NCBI GenBank assembly: GCA_035048485.1
Contig: CM068583.1
Span: 62,864,306 to 62,928,305 of the forward strand
Length of the DNA stretch: 64,000 nucleotides
Direction of reading: 5' to 3'
Origin: Pteria penguin
Taxonomy: Eukaryota > Mollusca > Bivalvia > Pterioida > Pteriidae
Made by a program: the position numbers and the translations under genes. The notes beneath the pieces are model-generated. The model made no database searches. It was not told where the DNA came from and saw nothing but the letters and a program-made list of their open reading frames with translations. Of this stretch, positions 34,721 through 45,254 are shown piece after piece; the first letter of the stretch is position 1; the number at the start of each line of letters is the position of its first letter.

Positions 34721-35930
34721 ATAAGATGCCGCATGTGCAGTCCTTCACTTTAATGGAAGAAGAAGAAATTTAAACCTTTACATACATGTTTGCAATGGGA
34801 CCAGTTGAAGCTGAACAAAGAGGGTCAATCTTAGTAAGATTCCTCAATCAACTGCAGCAATTTTATGACATACAGCTCTTGTGCTCAAAATACAATTCAG
34901 TAAACACCAAAAATATCCCCCAGGTCATCCTGAGAAAGTTACTGAGGTTATCTTCATTTAGATCTTAGTGTGATGTCACTCCGACTTCGAGAATGACAGC
35001 AGACATATCTGTATATCACAATAGCTCATACATTTCTGAAACGGTAAGGACTTAACACATGACAGTCATACTTGTTAGACTTCATCAAAATAATGTTGAA
35101 TAGGAAATTTAGAAATTTTATGCTGAAAGTGGGAAAGTGAATTGTGTTTGCCCTGTGCTAAAGGGTTGAATGGCCAATGGAGTGGTCTGTGTTACTCACT
35201 GCCCTAACAAGACAACCGAGAGTCACAACAGAATGAGATGGGTACGTAGGGGTAAATTGCTGTAGTCACTGTGATCTACTGCTTTATTGTTACAAATGAA
35301 ATTCAAGCTTTAATTAATGTTTCCTACTATTGTTTACTCTAATCATTTCAATGAATCCTGAAAACAGCTGTGATGAAAAATCAAACACACAGAAATATTC
35401 CGGAAAGCAAAAGTCACACGTCACTGAAAACATGGAAGTGATATGATCAAAAGGTATACCCTTGATCGTATGTATAATTTCTCCGGCAAAAATAAAACTT
35501 ATCACTGAAAATGGACATAATTTACATGTTTTTAAAAAATACAAACCTAGCATGCGCATGCAAACTTGTTCACAATTTGACCTACTTTCGATTTGGAACA
35601 AACTTGTTTTCACTTGTGATTAAATAAATTGGAACACTGGTCCCGATATTTATTTAATAAAAAAAATAACAAGATGTCAGAGCCACAGATACAGATAATT
35701 TTTTTTTTCAATTCAAAACACTTACGTACAATTAAACATAAAAAACTTCTATATGATCCGTCCTCAAGTTCTTTCGTCCCCAGGCTATCCGTCCACTATT
35801 TGATCTAGTACTACGACCACGCGATGGCCATACAGTATTGCCCCAAGTAGGGTACGTATCCACCGTGTAGAAATCCAGTAGAGAAGCACACGTCTATTGT
35901 TGATTGTACCCCCCCCCCCCCGCAAACAAA
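34721..35930. other. Intergenic stretch without recognised genes
   Basis: Contains a poly-C tract (35909-35920) and otherwise no repeats or exons that can be named. Open frames at 34786, 35314 and 35785 lack support. Confidence 0.4.
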
Positions 35931-35934
35931 GTTT

Positions 35935-36796
35935 GGGGGTATATACACTATAGGAATCACCCTGCATTTTAGCTGTTTGTCCGTATGTTCACATTTGTCC
36001 GATCATCATGACCTCGACCCAAGTTCATATCTTCAAGGTCAAGAGCAAAGTGCACACATAGCTGAAATCCTTGTACAGACCATAATTTCTCACTGCCAAG
36101 ATGGATTTCGATAATTTATCACACAATTGTTGTCCATGACCCAAGGATGTGTCATGACCTTAACTCAAGATCATATCTCCAAGGTCAAGGTCAAAGTGCA
36201 CAGTTGTCAAAATAATTGTCCGAGCCATAACTCCTTACTGCTATGTTGGATCTGATAACATTTCACACAATTGTTGCCCATGTCCAAAGATGTGTCCTGA
36301 CCTCAACTGAAGGTCATATCTTCAAGGTCACAGTCCACGCATAGCCGAAATCCTTATACATGCCATAACTTCTTACTTCCAGCTTGGACCTGGATAATAT
36401 ATCACAAAAGTTTTGTTCGTGACCCAAGGGTGTGTGATGACCTTCACTCAAGATCATTTCTCCAAGGTCAAGGTCACAGTGCACGCATTTTCAAAATTCT
36501 AGTACGGGTCATAACTCCTTACTCTTACGTAGGATCTGAATAATATTTCACACCATTGCTTTACATGATCCAAAGGTGTGTATCACATTGTGAGGAGCGT
36601 GTTTTCCGTCTGTGTGTCTGTCCGTCTGTCTGTCCATGAAACTTGTCCGGGCCATAACTTCTTCCGTTTACTTAGGAGGGATATCAAATTTTATACAATT
36701 GTTGTTCATGACCTAAGGATGTGTCATGGCATTGAACCAAGGTCATATCTTCAAGATCAAGGTCATAGTGCATGCATAGCCAGAATTCTTGTCCGA
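35935..36796. repeat. AGGTCA-type array, about 180-bp units, interrupted by a retroelement
   Basis: A unit with 'ttcaaggtcaagagcaaagt', 'gtgcacacatagctgaaatc', 'ccataatttctcactgccaa' and 'cacaattgttgtccatgacc' recurs about five times. The same array resumes at 38197 after the reverse-transcriptase element. Confidence 0.8.
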
Positions 36797-37870
36797 GTCG
36801 CTGGTTCCTCGAAGTGTTCCACAAAATCTGTATCGATGCTACTCACAAAAATATTATCAGAAATTAAATTTGGCCTTCATAGATATTGCGAAACAGTATA
36901 TTCCAGAAGTGGAATTAATCAAATGTGGATCCTTAAAAATTCAAAAGAGTTGTTAGAACATCTAAAATCAAAAAGTTTTACTAAAATTCACTCCATCAAG
37001 TCTTTTGACTTTTCGACTCTGTACACAACGATCCCTCATCAGAAATTAAAAGACAGATTAGCGGAAATTATTCAAAATGCATTTACTAGTAAAAACGGAA
37101 GCCGCAAATTCAAATATATAGTAATAGGCCACGATAAAACTTACTTTGTTAGGGAAAATTCTGATTCCAAATATAAATACACTGAAACAGCTGTCATCCA
37201 GATGTTGAACTTTCTTATCGATAACATTTTTGTGGTGTTTGGAGGTAAGGTTTTTCAACAAATTGTCGGCATTCCAATGGGCACTAACTGTGCTCCGCTT
37301 CTGGCTGACATATTCCTTTATTCATACGAAGCTGAGTTCATTCAGTCTTTGCTTTCGCAAGGAAAAAAACAATTGCCTCTTGGCTTCAATTTTACTTACA
37401 GATATATAGATGACTTGCTTTCAATTAATAATCCTTCATTCGCGGATTACCTTAGCATCATCTATCCAAGTGAACTGGAGGTCAAAGAAACCACAGAAAC
37501 TAGTAATTCTACTTCGTATTTAGATATTATGTTGTCTTTCGACATTAATGGTCAATTGAACACCTCACTCTATGACAAACGTGACGATTTCAATTTCGCT
37601 ATCACAAACTTTCCTTTCATAAGTAGCAACATTCCATCATCGCCCGCATACGGCGTATTCATATCTCAGTTAATACGTTATTCCAGAGCATGTTCAAATT
37701 ACAATGACTTTGTTCTGAGGGCTAGGCGACTTTCAGTTAAGCTGCTCAACCAGGGTTATATATGTGCTAGACTAGCATCGTCACTGAGGAAGTTCTACGG
37801 TCGTTACGAGACTCTTATTACTCCATATGATATCTCGTTATCCAGACTTTTAAATGATATTCTGGACTGA
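36797..37870 (+). CDS. Reverse transcriptase fragment, Penelope-like
   Basis: An uninterrupted frame of about 357 codons to the TGA at 37868-37870. Motif A is SFDFSTLYTTIPH (Asp codon at 37007-37009), motif B is GIPMGTNCAPLLADIFLYSY and motif C is YRYIDDLL (Asp pair at 37409-37414), so all three catalytic aspartates are present. Later segments (SYLDIML, LYDKRDDFNF, and a 'thumb' with FISQLIRYSRACSN) follow the order in Penelope-like enzymes. No GIY-YIG endonuclease is visible downstream and the N-terminus is cut at the element's 5' end; the frame is open into the flanking repeat back to 36578 by chance. Another single-RT family cannot be excluded. Confidence 0.7.
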   Translation, partial: VAGSSKCSTKSVSMLLTKILSEIKFGLHRYCETVYSRSGINQMWILKNSKELLEHLKSKSFTKIHSIKSFDFSTLYTTIPHQKLKDRLAEIIQNAFTSKNGSRKFKYIVIGHDKTYFVRENSDSKYKYTETAVIQMLNFLIDNIFVVFGGKVFQQIVGIPMGTNCAPLLADIFLYSYEAEFIQSLLSQGKKQLPLGFNFTYRYIDDLLSINNPSFADYLSIIYPSELEVKETTETSNSTSYLDIMLSFDINGQLNTSLYDKRDDFNFAITNFPFISSNIPSSPAYGVFISQLIRYSRACSNYNDFVLRARRLSVKLLNQGYICARLASSLRKFYGRYETLITPYDISLSRLLNDILD

Positions 37871-38196
37871 GACCGATTCCTATCACTTTACACAGATTTG
37901 ACACCTTCTATATTAGAAGGTTACCTACTTCGACTTCTCCATATATAAATACATATGGAATTCACACGATTTGACTCTTTCTACGGGGTATATGTGACGG
38001 GTGTTGCTAGCAAGCAGGGGATGCTCACTCTCCCCGGGCACCTGATCTCACTCCATCACAGGGGTTCACATGTGCTCTTCAAGTAGACATATTTTGTTAT
38101 TTTCCATTAGTTTTTCATTTTCACTGATTTTGTATGTCCTATGGTTTCATGATTTTTGGACTTGTGGTTTGGATTTATCCATCATCTTTACATTCT
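36797..38196 (+). mobile_element. Penelope-like retroelement, 5'-truncated, nested in the AGGTCA array
   Basis: The array stops at 'ttcttgtccgag' (36796) and resumes at 'ttggagggagataatatttt' (about 38197). The 1.4 kb between holds the reverse-transcriptase reading frame and a non-coding tail. The missing array bases suggest a small target deletion. No terminal repeats are seen. Confidence 0.6.
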
Positions 38197-38760
38197 TCCT
38201 TTCAGTTTGGAGGGAGATAATATTTTACACAATTATTGTCCATGACCTAAGGGTGTGTCATTACCTTGAACCAAGATGATATCTATAATGTCAATGTCAC
38301 AGTGCACAGATAGTCAGAACTCTTGTCAAGCCGGCGTGGCCTAGTGATATCGCGTCGGACTCCTGATCGGGAGGCCGGGGTTCGAGTCCCACTCTGGTCA
38401 TGCCGGTGTTCTGTCTTTCGGATGAGACAGTAAAAACCGAGGCCCCGTGTCGTGGGGTATGCATGGCACGTTAAAGATCCCTCACTGCTTCGGGTGGGTC
38501 CGTTGCAAAGGTCAAAATTTGTATGCCCCGCATCAGGCAGATGCCGTCACCATATACGTGAAATATTCGTGGTGTGACGTAAAACAAAAATCAATCAATC
38601 AATCAATCAGAACTCTTGTCTGGGCCATAACTTCTTCCTGTTACCTTGCTGGAAGACTATATGTTACACAATTGTTGTCTATGACCAAAGGATGTGTAAT
38701 GACCTTGAACCAAGACCATATCTACAAGTTCAAGGTCAGAGTGCACACAAACCAGATTGT
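38197..38760. repeat. Continuation of the AGGTCA array, with a SINE inside
   Basis: 'tgtccatgacctaagggtgt', 'tgaccttgaaccaagaccat' and 'acaagttcaaggtcagagtg' match the units at 35935-36796. The array is split by the SINE at 38328-38606. Confidence 0.75.
38328..38606 (+). mobile_element. Young full-length family A SINE with perfect 14-bp target duplication
   Basis: Flanked by TCAGAACTCTTGTC at 38314-38327 and again at 38607-38620, identical. Box A is in 'gtggcctagtgatatcgc' and box B is 'ggttcgagtccc', so RNA polymerase III transcription is plausible. The body and (AATC)n tail are the cleanest in the window and define the family. An open frame starting in it (38447) has no coding meaning. Confidence 0.93.
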
Positions 38761-39011
38761 TTTCATTGATTATACCTCAAAATGCACAAGTGGAACTTCC
38801 ATTACACGGATACCAGTGATGTATCTGGGATGGATGAGTATTGCATGTTTCAACTTTGTTGCCGCGGGGGTATTTGTTCCGTTAGGAACCAAACTTCTGG
38901 TGTTAGCCATCCATAACAAAAGCACATAAACAATAACGAGAGATAAATCAAATGCTACTGGTATGTGTAACAGTAAAAGGTTATATAGATCTATATAACA
39001 ATGAAACCATA

Positions 39012-39107
39012 CAATCTTATTAAAACGCGACTTGTACTCCGTTCCTCTACTTGTATACGGAGAGTATCGTAGAGGAACGGAGTACTAGTCGCGTTTTAAT
39101 AAGATTG
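39012..39107. mobile_element. 96-bp foldback MITE with 10-bp target duplication
   Basis: Two arms (39012-39050 and 39069-39107) are near-perfect inverted copies: CAATCTTATTAAAACGCGAC at one end and GTCGCGTTTTAATAAGATTG at the other. The element is bounded by TGAAACCATA at 39002-39011 and 39108-39117. A 10-base duplication would fit Mutator-type transposition (9-11 bp); no transposase is nearby. Confidence 0.85.
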
Positions 39108-39117
39108 TGAAACCATA

Positions 39118-40537
39118 GAGCAGTGGGGTGTTTTTTGTTTGTTTTGGTTTTTTTTTGGGGGGGGGTTGTTATGTGCCATACCTTTTTATTTGGGAATTAA
39201 TTTTTGTCCCATTTGCTTAATGCTAAAAGATCAATGCTTGGGGAAAATTTAGACAAACGTCGGGAAAAATCAATGAAATTTCCATTGCGGAGGGTCATCA
39301 TAATAACAGACCTGGTTAGAAGGGAAAACACTATAGAGGTATGAAATACATGTATAAACATTTCAAACAATGATCCTTTACTGAAAGACCTACCACATGT
39401 AAATATAGTATACTACATTATATTAAATACATACAGTTATCTGAATTTTCTATGTTCAAAATATATATATATATATAGATATATATATATGTAGATATAT
39501 CTACACACATATAAATAAAATGTTTATATGTAAAATCTTCAGTAGGGTTGATTAATTCTTTAATTTCATACATTAACACTTTCAGTATGAAATGCTGTTG
39601 CATATTTTGTTTTGAAAATTTGCATATTGAGAACACTATTTAGCTGCACAAGGAAATGTATTTCATCTTCCACGTAGCCTACTATTTATCTTTCCAAAAG
39701 TAAAAAAATCCTTTAAATTTCTCTATGAATAGAATTGGCCTGGAATATTATAAAATACTCTTACTAGTTTCATTACCTTATATAATTTGTGAGCACTATA
39801 TTGTTAATTACGTTAAAGTAGAACTTATCGATGTCATACATATGTAGTAGGCTGGAAATGTGCAATAGTTATTTTACATCTATCCAAATGTTCTTTAAAA
39901 GAATTTAAAGATGGAAGAGTTTTCACGTCATCAGGTTAAGTCACTTTAATCCGAGATAGTTTCGGGAGAAAAGTTTTTTATATGGATGTAGTGTTTAAAT
40001 GTGGGATTTGGATGTGATCACCTGTTCTGAAGTAATGTAAATTAGACTAATTAATAAGGGGAGGAACATGAATGTGCTTTGAGTAGGAACCATTGTATTG
40101 ACCATTTTATAGAGAGCTATATATAATAAATATGAGTCTCTGTTTATAATTATACCTATGTTGTTTATGCCTATTGGTTGTTCGTATAGAAATTATCACT
40201 GGTATTTACATTGTACTTGTACTTGTACATATTGTATATATTATATATATTGTAATATCATGTAACCGATGTGTCATTTGACATAAGGAATAAAGAAGTG
40301 AAGTGAAGTACAAATAACTATTAATCTCATTTGGACAGGTTATCTGTGGACGTTAAAGTGAGGATGGTGTCAATTAAGTGGACGAAGAGGCTACTGTAAT
40401 TGGTGAACCCATTGATAGTCCTGTTACGTACAACACAAAAAGCGCCTAATCTATTCTGATAATTTATTGAATGACAAGCAGCCTTTAATGTTCTTTAAAT
40501 ATTTATGTATTTGATATTTCTAGTTCCTTATACTATT
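39118..40537. other. Intergenic stretch
   Basis: Holds a G-rich tract (about 39156-39166), an (AT)n tract at 39461-39500 and a tail-like 'ataaggaataaagaagtgaa' near 40281. No gene is supported. Confidence 0.4.
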
Positions 40538-40620
40538 GTCCTATGACTTATTTGTAATTTGTGAAATTATAGTCATTTATGCTTGTTTTAATTTCACAAA
40601 TTACAAATAAGTCATAGGAC
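40538..40620. repeat. Inverted repeat (hairpin), 32-bp arms
   Basis: Arms 40538-40569 and 40589-40620 are inverted copies (GTCCTATGACTTATTTGTAA and TTACAAATAAGTCATAGGAC) with a 19-base loop. No clear target duplication, so its mobile origin is unproven. A C-run of about 17 follows at 40641-40658. Confidence 0.8.
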
Positions 40621-40823
40621 ACTATACACCTCAACTACTGCCCCCCCCCCCCCCCCCTTTCATCAGAATCGGTCATCAGAATCCATAATTATAACTTAAA
40701 AAATCACATGCTGTACTACACGAAGAATCTGAGTACAGCACTAATTCTATGATAAAGCTATGTCATCTGACTAATAAAAATAAATTAACCATATTAATGT
40801 ATGACGGATACTGGTATCGGCCG

Positions 40824-40905
40824 GCAGATAGCTCAATGGTGAGAGCATCTTCCCTCAAAGTGGAAGGTTTTTGGTTAGATTCCTGCATCTGGCCACAATT
40901 TTTCA
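40824..40905 (+). mobile_element. tRNA-derived repeat head, family C
   Basis: Box A-like 'tagctcaatggtgagagc' and a degraded box B ('ggttagattcc'), followed by 'ccacaatttttca'. The sequence is a tRNA-like SINE head rather than a tRNA gene: the stem pairing is poor. Confidence 0.6.
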
Positions 40906-41033
40906 TTTTGCCTATTGCAGATATGATGCCATTAGAGTGACTTCCATGTGAAGAACCAGGGTTAATTTGTATCGTAGGTTTCCAGATTTGGAAACCTGAC
41001 TGGTGTGGGAAAATGTGACAGATGCCAGAATCA

Positions 41034-41115
41034 GCCCAAATAGCTCAATGGTGACAGCGTCTGTCCCCTCCCCCAAAAGCGTAGGATTCTGTGTTCGATT
41101 CCCCAGTCCGCCCAC
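41034..41115 (+). mobile_element. Second tRNA-derived repeat head, family C
   Basis: 'tagctcaatggtgacagcgt' with box B 'gtgttcgattcccc', followed by the same 'cccacaatttttcacc' as the copy at 40824. The two sit 210 bp apart in the same orientation and define a second SINE type in this window. Confidence 0.6.
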
Positions 41116-41232
41116 AATTTTTCACCTGTTATAATTATGTTTTCAGCAATTATTTAATAATACAAAATGATACATGTAATAAAATGATACATGTAATAAA
41201 AAGATCGATCAATCCCTGTAATCATGTTTTAG

Positions 41233-41343
41233 GAATCGGACATTTCTGGAATAGACTCCAACTACTAATGTTGGTGAGGGCCACATTGTCGGACATTTCT
41301 GGAATAGACTCCAATTACTAATGTTGGTGAGGGCCACATTGTC
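41233..41343. repeat. Tandem duplication, 2 copies of about 54 bp
   Basis: 'tcggacatttctggaataga' to 'gttggtgagggccacattg' occurs twice with one substitution, indicating a recent duplication. Confidence 0.9.
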
Positions 41344-41694
41344 ATTCTTCAGATAAGCAAATTATCCCAGAACAAGAAACATTCATTTTCATAACATGCT
41401 CTATGCTTCTATCTAATAAAAAATAATCACTACACTGAGTTTGTAGTTTGATCCATAATTCTGTGTTACCTGTGAAGTATATAACCGACTCATATCTGTC
41501 CATCAATCTATTTCATATCTGTCCATCAACCTACCGGTATTACAGATCTGTTTCATGTATAAAACACAGATGACACACGTTCCTTAGAAGGGATTTCACT
41601 GTATGTGAATGTATGACGCATGTATTGACTGTATCTATTTTTTATATGAGAAAACATACATTTCTCACTTCACTTAAGTGTTTTTACCAAGCCT

Positions 41695-41760
41695 CATCTC
41701 CTGAGGATCTTGAAGACCTGCACGAATCTCCTGAGGATCTTGAAGACCTGCACGAATCTG
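41695..41760. repeat. Tandem duplication, 2 copies of 30 bp
   Basis: 'tctcctgaggatcttgaaga' plus 'cctgcacgaa' is repeated exactly. Confidence 0.9.
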
Positions 41761-42124
41761 AACTGTTTTAGAATCATAATGAGAATAGTCTCGACCAAAA
41801 AAAAAAAAAAAAAAACATGGATGAGAAAAATAGAATACCACAAATTCTAGAATCTGCAAGTACACAATTTATTATAGGAATTCAGTATAATTTTTACATT
41901 GTGTTATATTATCAGCAAGGTCAAGAACTGAAGTTCTTCAAGAAAAGAAAACATGTTTAATATATCTTAAAACGAGTTTCATTTGTGGAAGTTCCCATTT
42001 TTTATTGTTCTAGGAGACTGTAGAGAAATGAAGGATTTTGAGGTGATGTTATATAATAATTTTAAGTATTCTTATGGCTCTAAATGATATTCTCTTTATT
42101 GTTCCAAATAACCTTCTATTTTTC

Positions 42125-42302
42125 AGTACAAAAGTGTGATGGTATCCGTGTGTTTTTAGCACTGGATACATTGAAAGACAAATACATTCAAGGACGGACA
42201 ATGATTGGCTTAAAATTCTTGGAGACAAATGCAGACTTTCCATGCAGATTCCAGAGCTTTGTAGTAGACTGCCTGTTATTGTTTAATATAGGGCTGAGCT
42301 GA
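42125..42302 (+). CDS. Possible orphan exon, unknown protein
   Basis: A strong acceptor (CTTCTATTTTTCAG) precedes an open frame of 58 codons ending in TGA (QKCDGIRVFLALDTLKDKYI, later GLKFLETNADFPCRFQSF). Composition looks protein-like rather than AT-random, but there is no partner exon, domain or other support. It may be a terminal exon or a gene relic. Confidence 0.25.
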
Positions 42303-42906
42303 TCCATCGGTGCATCAATACATCATATTTTATGTCAAGATGCAAGGATCAATACGCTATGATGCATGTCTAAGTAGTGATACATTACCAAATAAATATG
42401 GATGAAAGAATTTAGAATTCAGTCCACGTTCTGACATTTTGTCATAAAATTTGTAGAATTGAAACTGAAATTGAAATTTTGTGTTCTTTTAACAAAAATT
42501 ACTGTTGAAATGTTACACTTTTTTGTTGTTGTACTTGGAATAATTTAAATGGTCATCTGCACCAAGTTTTCTACATTTTAAATATCGATGCTGATACGTA
42601 TCATATGGCATCAATCCATAGTTGTATTGGCCCAGATCTACTTCAAATACATGTATACCATATAAAACTTTTTCACATATACCATGACAGCCTATATCGA
42701 GTGAAAAACAACATTTGATTGGTGCATACATTTGGCCGAGATACTGGTGCATAGATTTGTATATATGACCCACTTTGGGATCAAACCCTGAATAAACATA
42801 TATTTGAAGCTACAAAAAAAGTTAGTGCTCTAATTTCACCAAGTGGGCTACTGAAACATTTTTTTTTGTAAAAAAAATTTGAAAATGTTTTCGATTTTTT
42901 TTTCGG

Positions 42907-42966
42907 TTTCTTGTTCTACATCACACCAAGATTATTTCTCTTATATGGCGACAACATCTGCCTTAG
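42907..42966 (-). mobile_element. Small fragment of a family A SINE
   Basis: 'tctacatcacaccaagatta' and 'tatggcgacaacatctgcct' match the 3' part of the family A body; the rest is lost. Confidence 0.5.
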
Positions 42967-43314
42967 TATTGTGGTGTGTGTGCATAGGTCAGAGAGATTT
43001 CATACAGGAAGAAATGAGATTTTGGCAACTCCACTATGGGCTGTGGTTAAACTGCAGTTGACCACAATTAAACCCTTGCAAGTTTACCTACATTTCAATT
43101 AAAGTGATAATTTTATCTTCTCATCATGTTTACACTCTTCCAACACAAGCTCTATTGGTGCGACATCCACAAGCAGCCTGCTTATTTGAGAACTCACAGA
43201 ATTATTTGCTTAAATAATTGACGAAAAAGATTAATACTAGAACTTTATTAATTCCATTAATTATTAGAATTAGTATCATAGGATTTCATAACACATTTTA
43301 TTTTACAGATAAAT

Positions 43315-43930
43315 TAAAGGCGAAAGAAACATACACCAAGGCAAATCAAAGAGAAAGATACAACAAGACAAATCAAAGAGAAACATACACCAAGGCAAAT
43401 CAAAGAGAAACATACACCAAGGCAAATTAAAGAGAAACATACACCAAGGCAAATCAAAGAGAAACATACACCAAGGCAAATCAAAGAGAAACATACACAA
43501 AGGCAAATCAAAGAGAAACATACACCAAGGCAAATCAAAGAGAAACATACAACAAGGCAAATCAAAGAGAAACATACACCAAGGCAAATCAAAGAGAAGC
43601 ATACACCAAGGCAAATCAAAAAGAAACATACAACAAGGCAAATAAAAGAGAAACATACAACAAGGCAAATCAAAGAGAAACACACAACAAGGCAAATCAA
43701 AGAGAAACATACACCAAGGCAAATCAAAGAGAAACATACAACAAGGCAAACCGAAGGGAAATGTACACTGAGGCAAACCAAAGAAATGCAAACACCAAGA
43801 CAAACCTAAGGGAAACATACACTAAGGCAAACCAAAAAGAAACATATGCTTATGCAAACAAAGGGAAACATACACTGAGGTAAATCAAAGGAAAATATGC
43901 ACTGAGGTAAACCCAACGGAAGCAAGCCAG
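43315..43930. repeat. 27-bp minisatellite, about 22 units
   Basis: Unit 'gcaaatcaaagagaaacata' plus 'caccaag', well conserved to 43740 and diverging to 43930. The period is a multiple of three, so two minus-strand frames stay open for 155-171 codons (repeating FDLPWCMFL); no start context, splice signal or non-repeat extension supports translation. Confidence 0.93.
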
Positions 43931-45125
43931 GATCCAATTGTATGAGTAAACAATCAGTATGACTGCAGAGATATCAATACAACTGAAAAAAGAGGTAAAC
44001 ATTTTCAAAATGGAAATACACACTCATACATACAGTATGATACAAATGGAAATTTAAAAATGAAACAAAACAGTATCTTAATACAAAGGTGAGAATTAGC
44101 TAGCACAGGTTATACCTCTTAGTTTTGTGCACTTTCTTTAAAGTACCTTAACTGCACTGTAAGCTTTTTTAAATGCTTTAAACTACTTGAATATGTCCGA
44201 TGGTAAAACTTATGAATTCTTATCTCATTATTTTTATAAAATTTATTGAAAGAAAATCTGGTTACCTCCCTTAACTTCTTTTCTTTTTATTACATACATA
44301 CCTATCCCCTAACTTTGATGAATGAAATTTAAACAATATGACAAATTTTCTGAAGAAAAAGTCCATGAATAGAGTACTTCATGCTTCTACATCAAGAGAA
44401 TACAAAATTACCTTTATACTATGAATTATGTCTTATACAATATCTATGTACCTCAGGCAGTGATATATTTTGACTAATTTAATTAGAAGCAAAATTTCTG
44501 CTTCAGAGAAAGATTTACAGCTGATTCCTCTACATAGTCGTATGAAGGATGGAGGACCACAAAGTGATGAACATGAAACTGCGACAACTATATTTAGTCA
44601 TAATGTCCCTTATATGAAATTTTGCTCATTGTCACATTGCATTCTCTGTTTCACATTAACGTATTGTAGGGAGCACAAAATAGCGAATAATTATTAATGA
44701 AAACATAACATAGAGACTTGAGCAAGTCTAGCAATTCACAAGCAGGTCCGAGTACACTGAGTATCACTGCTGTACTAAGGAAGAAGTAGTTTTCTCTCAT
44801 ATCTGCGTATTTGATGCAGAGCAGACCCATGTAATACAGCTATGTGATATTCATGTGTATTACATACCACGTGACGTCACGACGACGACGTGTCAATAAA
44901 ACGTCAATTAAAAACTCCTTTTTTTGTTTTTACATTGTTTTACATCTTTAAGGCAAAGAGACTAATTCCACGGGTTATTCACTTAGAATAAACCATTTTC
45001 GGGGACGCTGAACACGAATATGACAAAAAAATTCCTGATTTGATAAAGTTGAATATTTTCGGATTTTTTTTTTTTTTTTTTTTTTTGAAATTCAATATTC
45101 CTTCAAAAATATGAGAGAAAAATAT
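43931..45125. other. Intergenic stretch
   Basis: AT-rich with a poly-T tract at 45068-45086 and a small 'cgtgacgtcacgacgacgac' motif at 44871-44890 containing a palindromic TGACGTCA (a CRE-type site). No gene is supported. Confidence 0.4.
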
Positions 45126-45249
45126 TCTTTTATAGGCTGCTATGACAGATGAATCAGTTACACCCTCGGGTTCTCAAAATCATGCATTTACTTGATTTTG
45201 AGACCCCTCGGGTGTAACTGATATATCTTTCATAGCAGCCTATAAAAGA
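45126..45249. mobile_element. 124-bp foldback element
   Basis: Arms of about 55 bases: 'tcttttataggctgctatga' at the left and 'tcatagcagcctataaaaga' at the right, with inner pairing of 'cagttacaccctcgggt' with 'cccctcgggtgtaactg' and a 10-base loop. Probably a MITE relic; no certain target duplication. Confidence 0.8.
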
Positions 45250-45254
45250 GTCTT

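Noticed and set aside
36578..36796. N-terminal part of the reverse-transcriptase frame
   Set aside because: This stretch is AGGTCA-array sequence that happens to be open and in frame with the element.
38328..38400. A functional tRNA gene
   Set aside because: Boxes A and B are present but the sequence continues into a SINE body with target duplications; it is the SINE head.
43303..43818. Minus-strand frames of 155 and 171 codons with repeating FDLPWCMFL
   Set aside because: The 27-bp unit is a multiple of three, so frames without a stop in one unit stay open through the array. No unique coding sequence is attached.
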